A stretch of DNA of 56,699 bases from Alcaligenaceae bacterium (GTDB lineage Bacteria; Pseudomonadota; Gammaproteobacteria; Burkholderiales; Burkholderiaceae_B): the NCBI GenBank assembly GCA_029263795.1, contig JAJUFI010000003.1, positions 1-56,699 of the forward strand, written 5' to 3'. Under the pieces are notes generated by a model that ran no database searches, was not told the origin of the DNA, and saw only the letters and a program-made list of their open reading frames with translations. Numbering within the stretch: position 1 is the stretch's first letter; the number at the start of each line of letters is the position of its first letter. Positions 56,229 to 56,699 of the stretch are shown here, piece by piece. A program made the position numbers and the translations under genes.

Positions 56229-56699
56229 TCAGGGCCGGTTCCCGGTAGGGAAGGGCCAGGAAGCAGTCGGGTTACGCGTTTTCTTGGCGGGCGTTGCTTC
56301 CACGGTTTTCTTCGCTGCCTTGGCGGCCGCTTTGCTCACACTCTTGGAAGCCGTGGCCTTGGCCTCCGACTTCTTTGCAGATTTGGTGGCAGTTGATGTA
56401 TCAGTCATCGAGACTTCCTTATTGGATGACTTCGTCGTCTTCTTGCCGGCCGTGGTCGCCTTCTTGGCGGCTTTCTTTGCGGCTGCGGCTTTTTTTACGG
56501 CTGAAGTTGAACTGGTTCCGGCCGCTGCGGAAGTGCTGGCGGCCTTCTTGGCAGCCGATTTTAACGCCGACTTGGCGGACGTTTTTCCTGCGGCCTTTTT
56601 AGCCGCTTTTTTCGCGACGGTTTCCTTTGTGACCTTGGTGGCGGCTGCCGTTTTTGCGCTCTTGGCAGCTTTTGCTGCCTTGGCCGCGACCGGCGCCGC
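56229..56699 (-). CDS. H1-like Ala/Lys-rich histone protein (5' end beyond window)
   Basis: A minus-strand frame is open from the window edge to TGA at 56229 (156 residues seen). It is composed almost entirely of Ala, Lys, Thr and Ser with KKAAKK-type motifs, resembling the C-terminal tail of histone H1 and the BpH1/BpH2 proteins of Bordetella, which bind DNA and compact the nucleoid. The non-repetitive C-terminus NPTASWPFPTGNRP is a distinct tag. The start codon lies outside the window, so total length is unknown. Alternatively it could be a PhaP/AlgP-like Lys-Ala protein. Confidence 0.85.
   Translation of the reverse strand, partial: AAPVAAKAAKAAKSAKTAAATKVTKETVAKKAAKKAAGKTSAKSALKSAAKKAASTSAAAGTSSTSAVKKAAAAKKAAKKATTAGKKTTKSSNKEVSMTDTSTATKSAKKSEAKATASKSVSKAAAKAAKKTVEATPAKKTRNPTASWPFPTGNRP

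Noticed and set aside
56294-56602. Trp/Leu/Arg-rich frame on the plus strand at the right edge
   Set aside because: It is the antisense of the Lys/Ala-rich histone gene; codon complementarity explains the composition.

Overview
The window reads as a stretch of the core chromosome of a betaproteobacterium, most probably Burkholderiales, family Alcaligenaceae (Bordetella/Achromobacter/Pusillimonas-like). The evidence is the moderately high GC, the metX-metW pair, gatCAB next to mreBCD-mrdA-mrdB, a Bug-type (TctC) solute receptor, and an Ala/Lys-rich H1-like histone ending in a WPFPTG-type tail. The genus cannot be fixed from the sequence alone. Coding density is very high, genes often overlap by 1-4 bases, and no insertion sequence, prophage, tRNA, rRNA or CRISPR array was seen.

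Layout. 1-7.4 kb: gshA and a LuxR-type HTH-only protein (minus), a SAM-II-like riboswitch with metX-metW and an AmpG-like permease (plus), a VOC protein and exonuclease III (minus), pyrE (plus). 7.4-19.3 kb: gatCAB (minus), the rod-shape operon mreBCD-mrdA-mrdB (plus), ftsEX-mutY (minus). 19.5-23.7 kb: a general amino-acid ABC importer aapJQMP. 23.8-25.8 kb: an OmpA-type lipoprotein, then a divergent pair of small regulators (XRE and OmpR-type winged helix) separated by an operator-like array. 25.7-28.9 kb: rplU-rpmA-obgE-proB. 29.1-33.4 kb: an accessory catabolic module with a LysR regulator, a Bug receptor, an N-formylglutamate amidohydrolase and an M20 carbamoylase-type amidohydrolase. 33.4-38.1 kb: thiD-like, thiE, hemL, a MarR regulator and argJ. 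38.2-40.2 kb: rubredoxin, YqgE, RuvX and a PlsC-type acyltransferase. 40.2-48.7 kb: a long minus-strand run mpl-yqiA-RNase II-tonB-like-aroE-mtgA-lptG-apaH. 48.8-55.4 kb: a TlpA-like thioredoxin, aroQ, accB-accC, prmA, a zinc-ribbon membrane protein with 16-residue repeats, a PfkB kinase and a glycine-zipper lipoprotein. 55.4-56.7 kb: yggT and the 3' part of an H1-like histone gene.

Functionally the window is dominated by envelope and peptidoglycan biology: MreBCD/PBP2/RodA elongation, FtsEX division, AmpG and Mpl muropeptide recycling, MtgA, LptG and lipoproteins. The rest is translation (GatCAB, L21, L27, ObgE, PrmA), fatty-acid initiation (AccBC), and amino-acid and cofactor synthesis (MetXW, ProB, ArgJ, AroE, AroQ, HemL, ThiE/ThiD, GshA). 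I see no obvious large undescribed system. The most interesting items are the SAM-II-like riboswitch, the XRE/winged-helix pair with its operator array, the HTH-only LuxR protein, the periodic repeats in the zinc-ribbon protein, the ThiD-like protein lacking canonical active-site residues, the formyl/carbamoyl-amide module, and four convergent gene pairs whose coding 3' ends overlap by about 19-26 bp.
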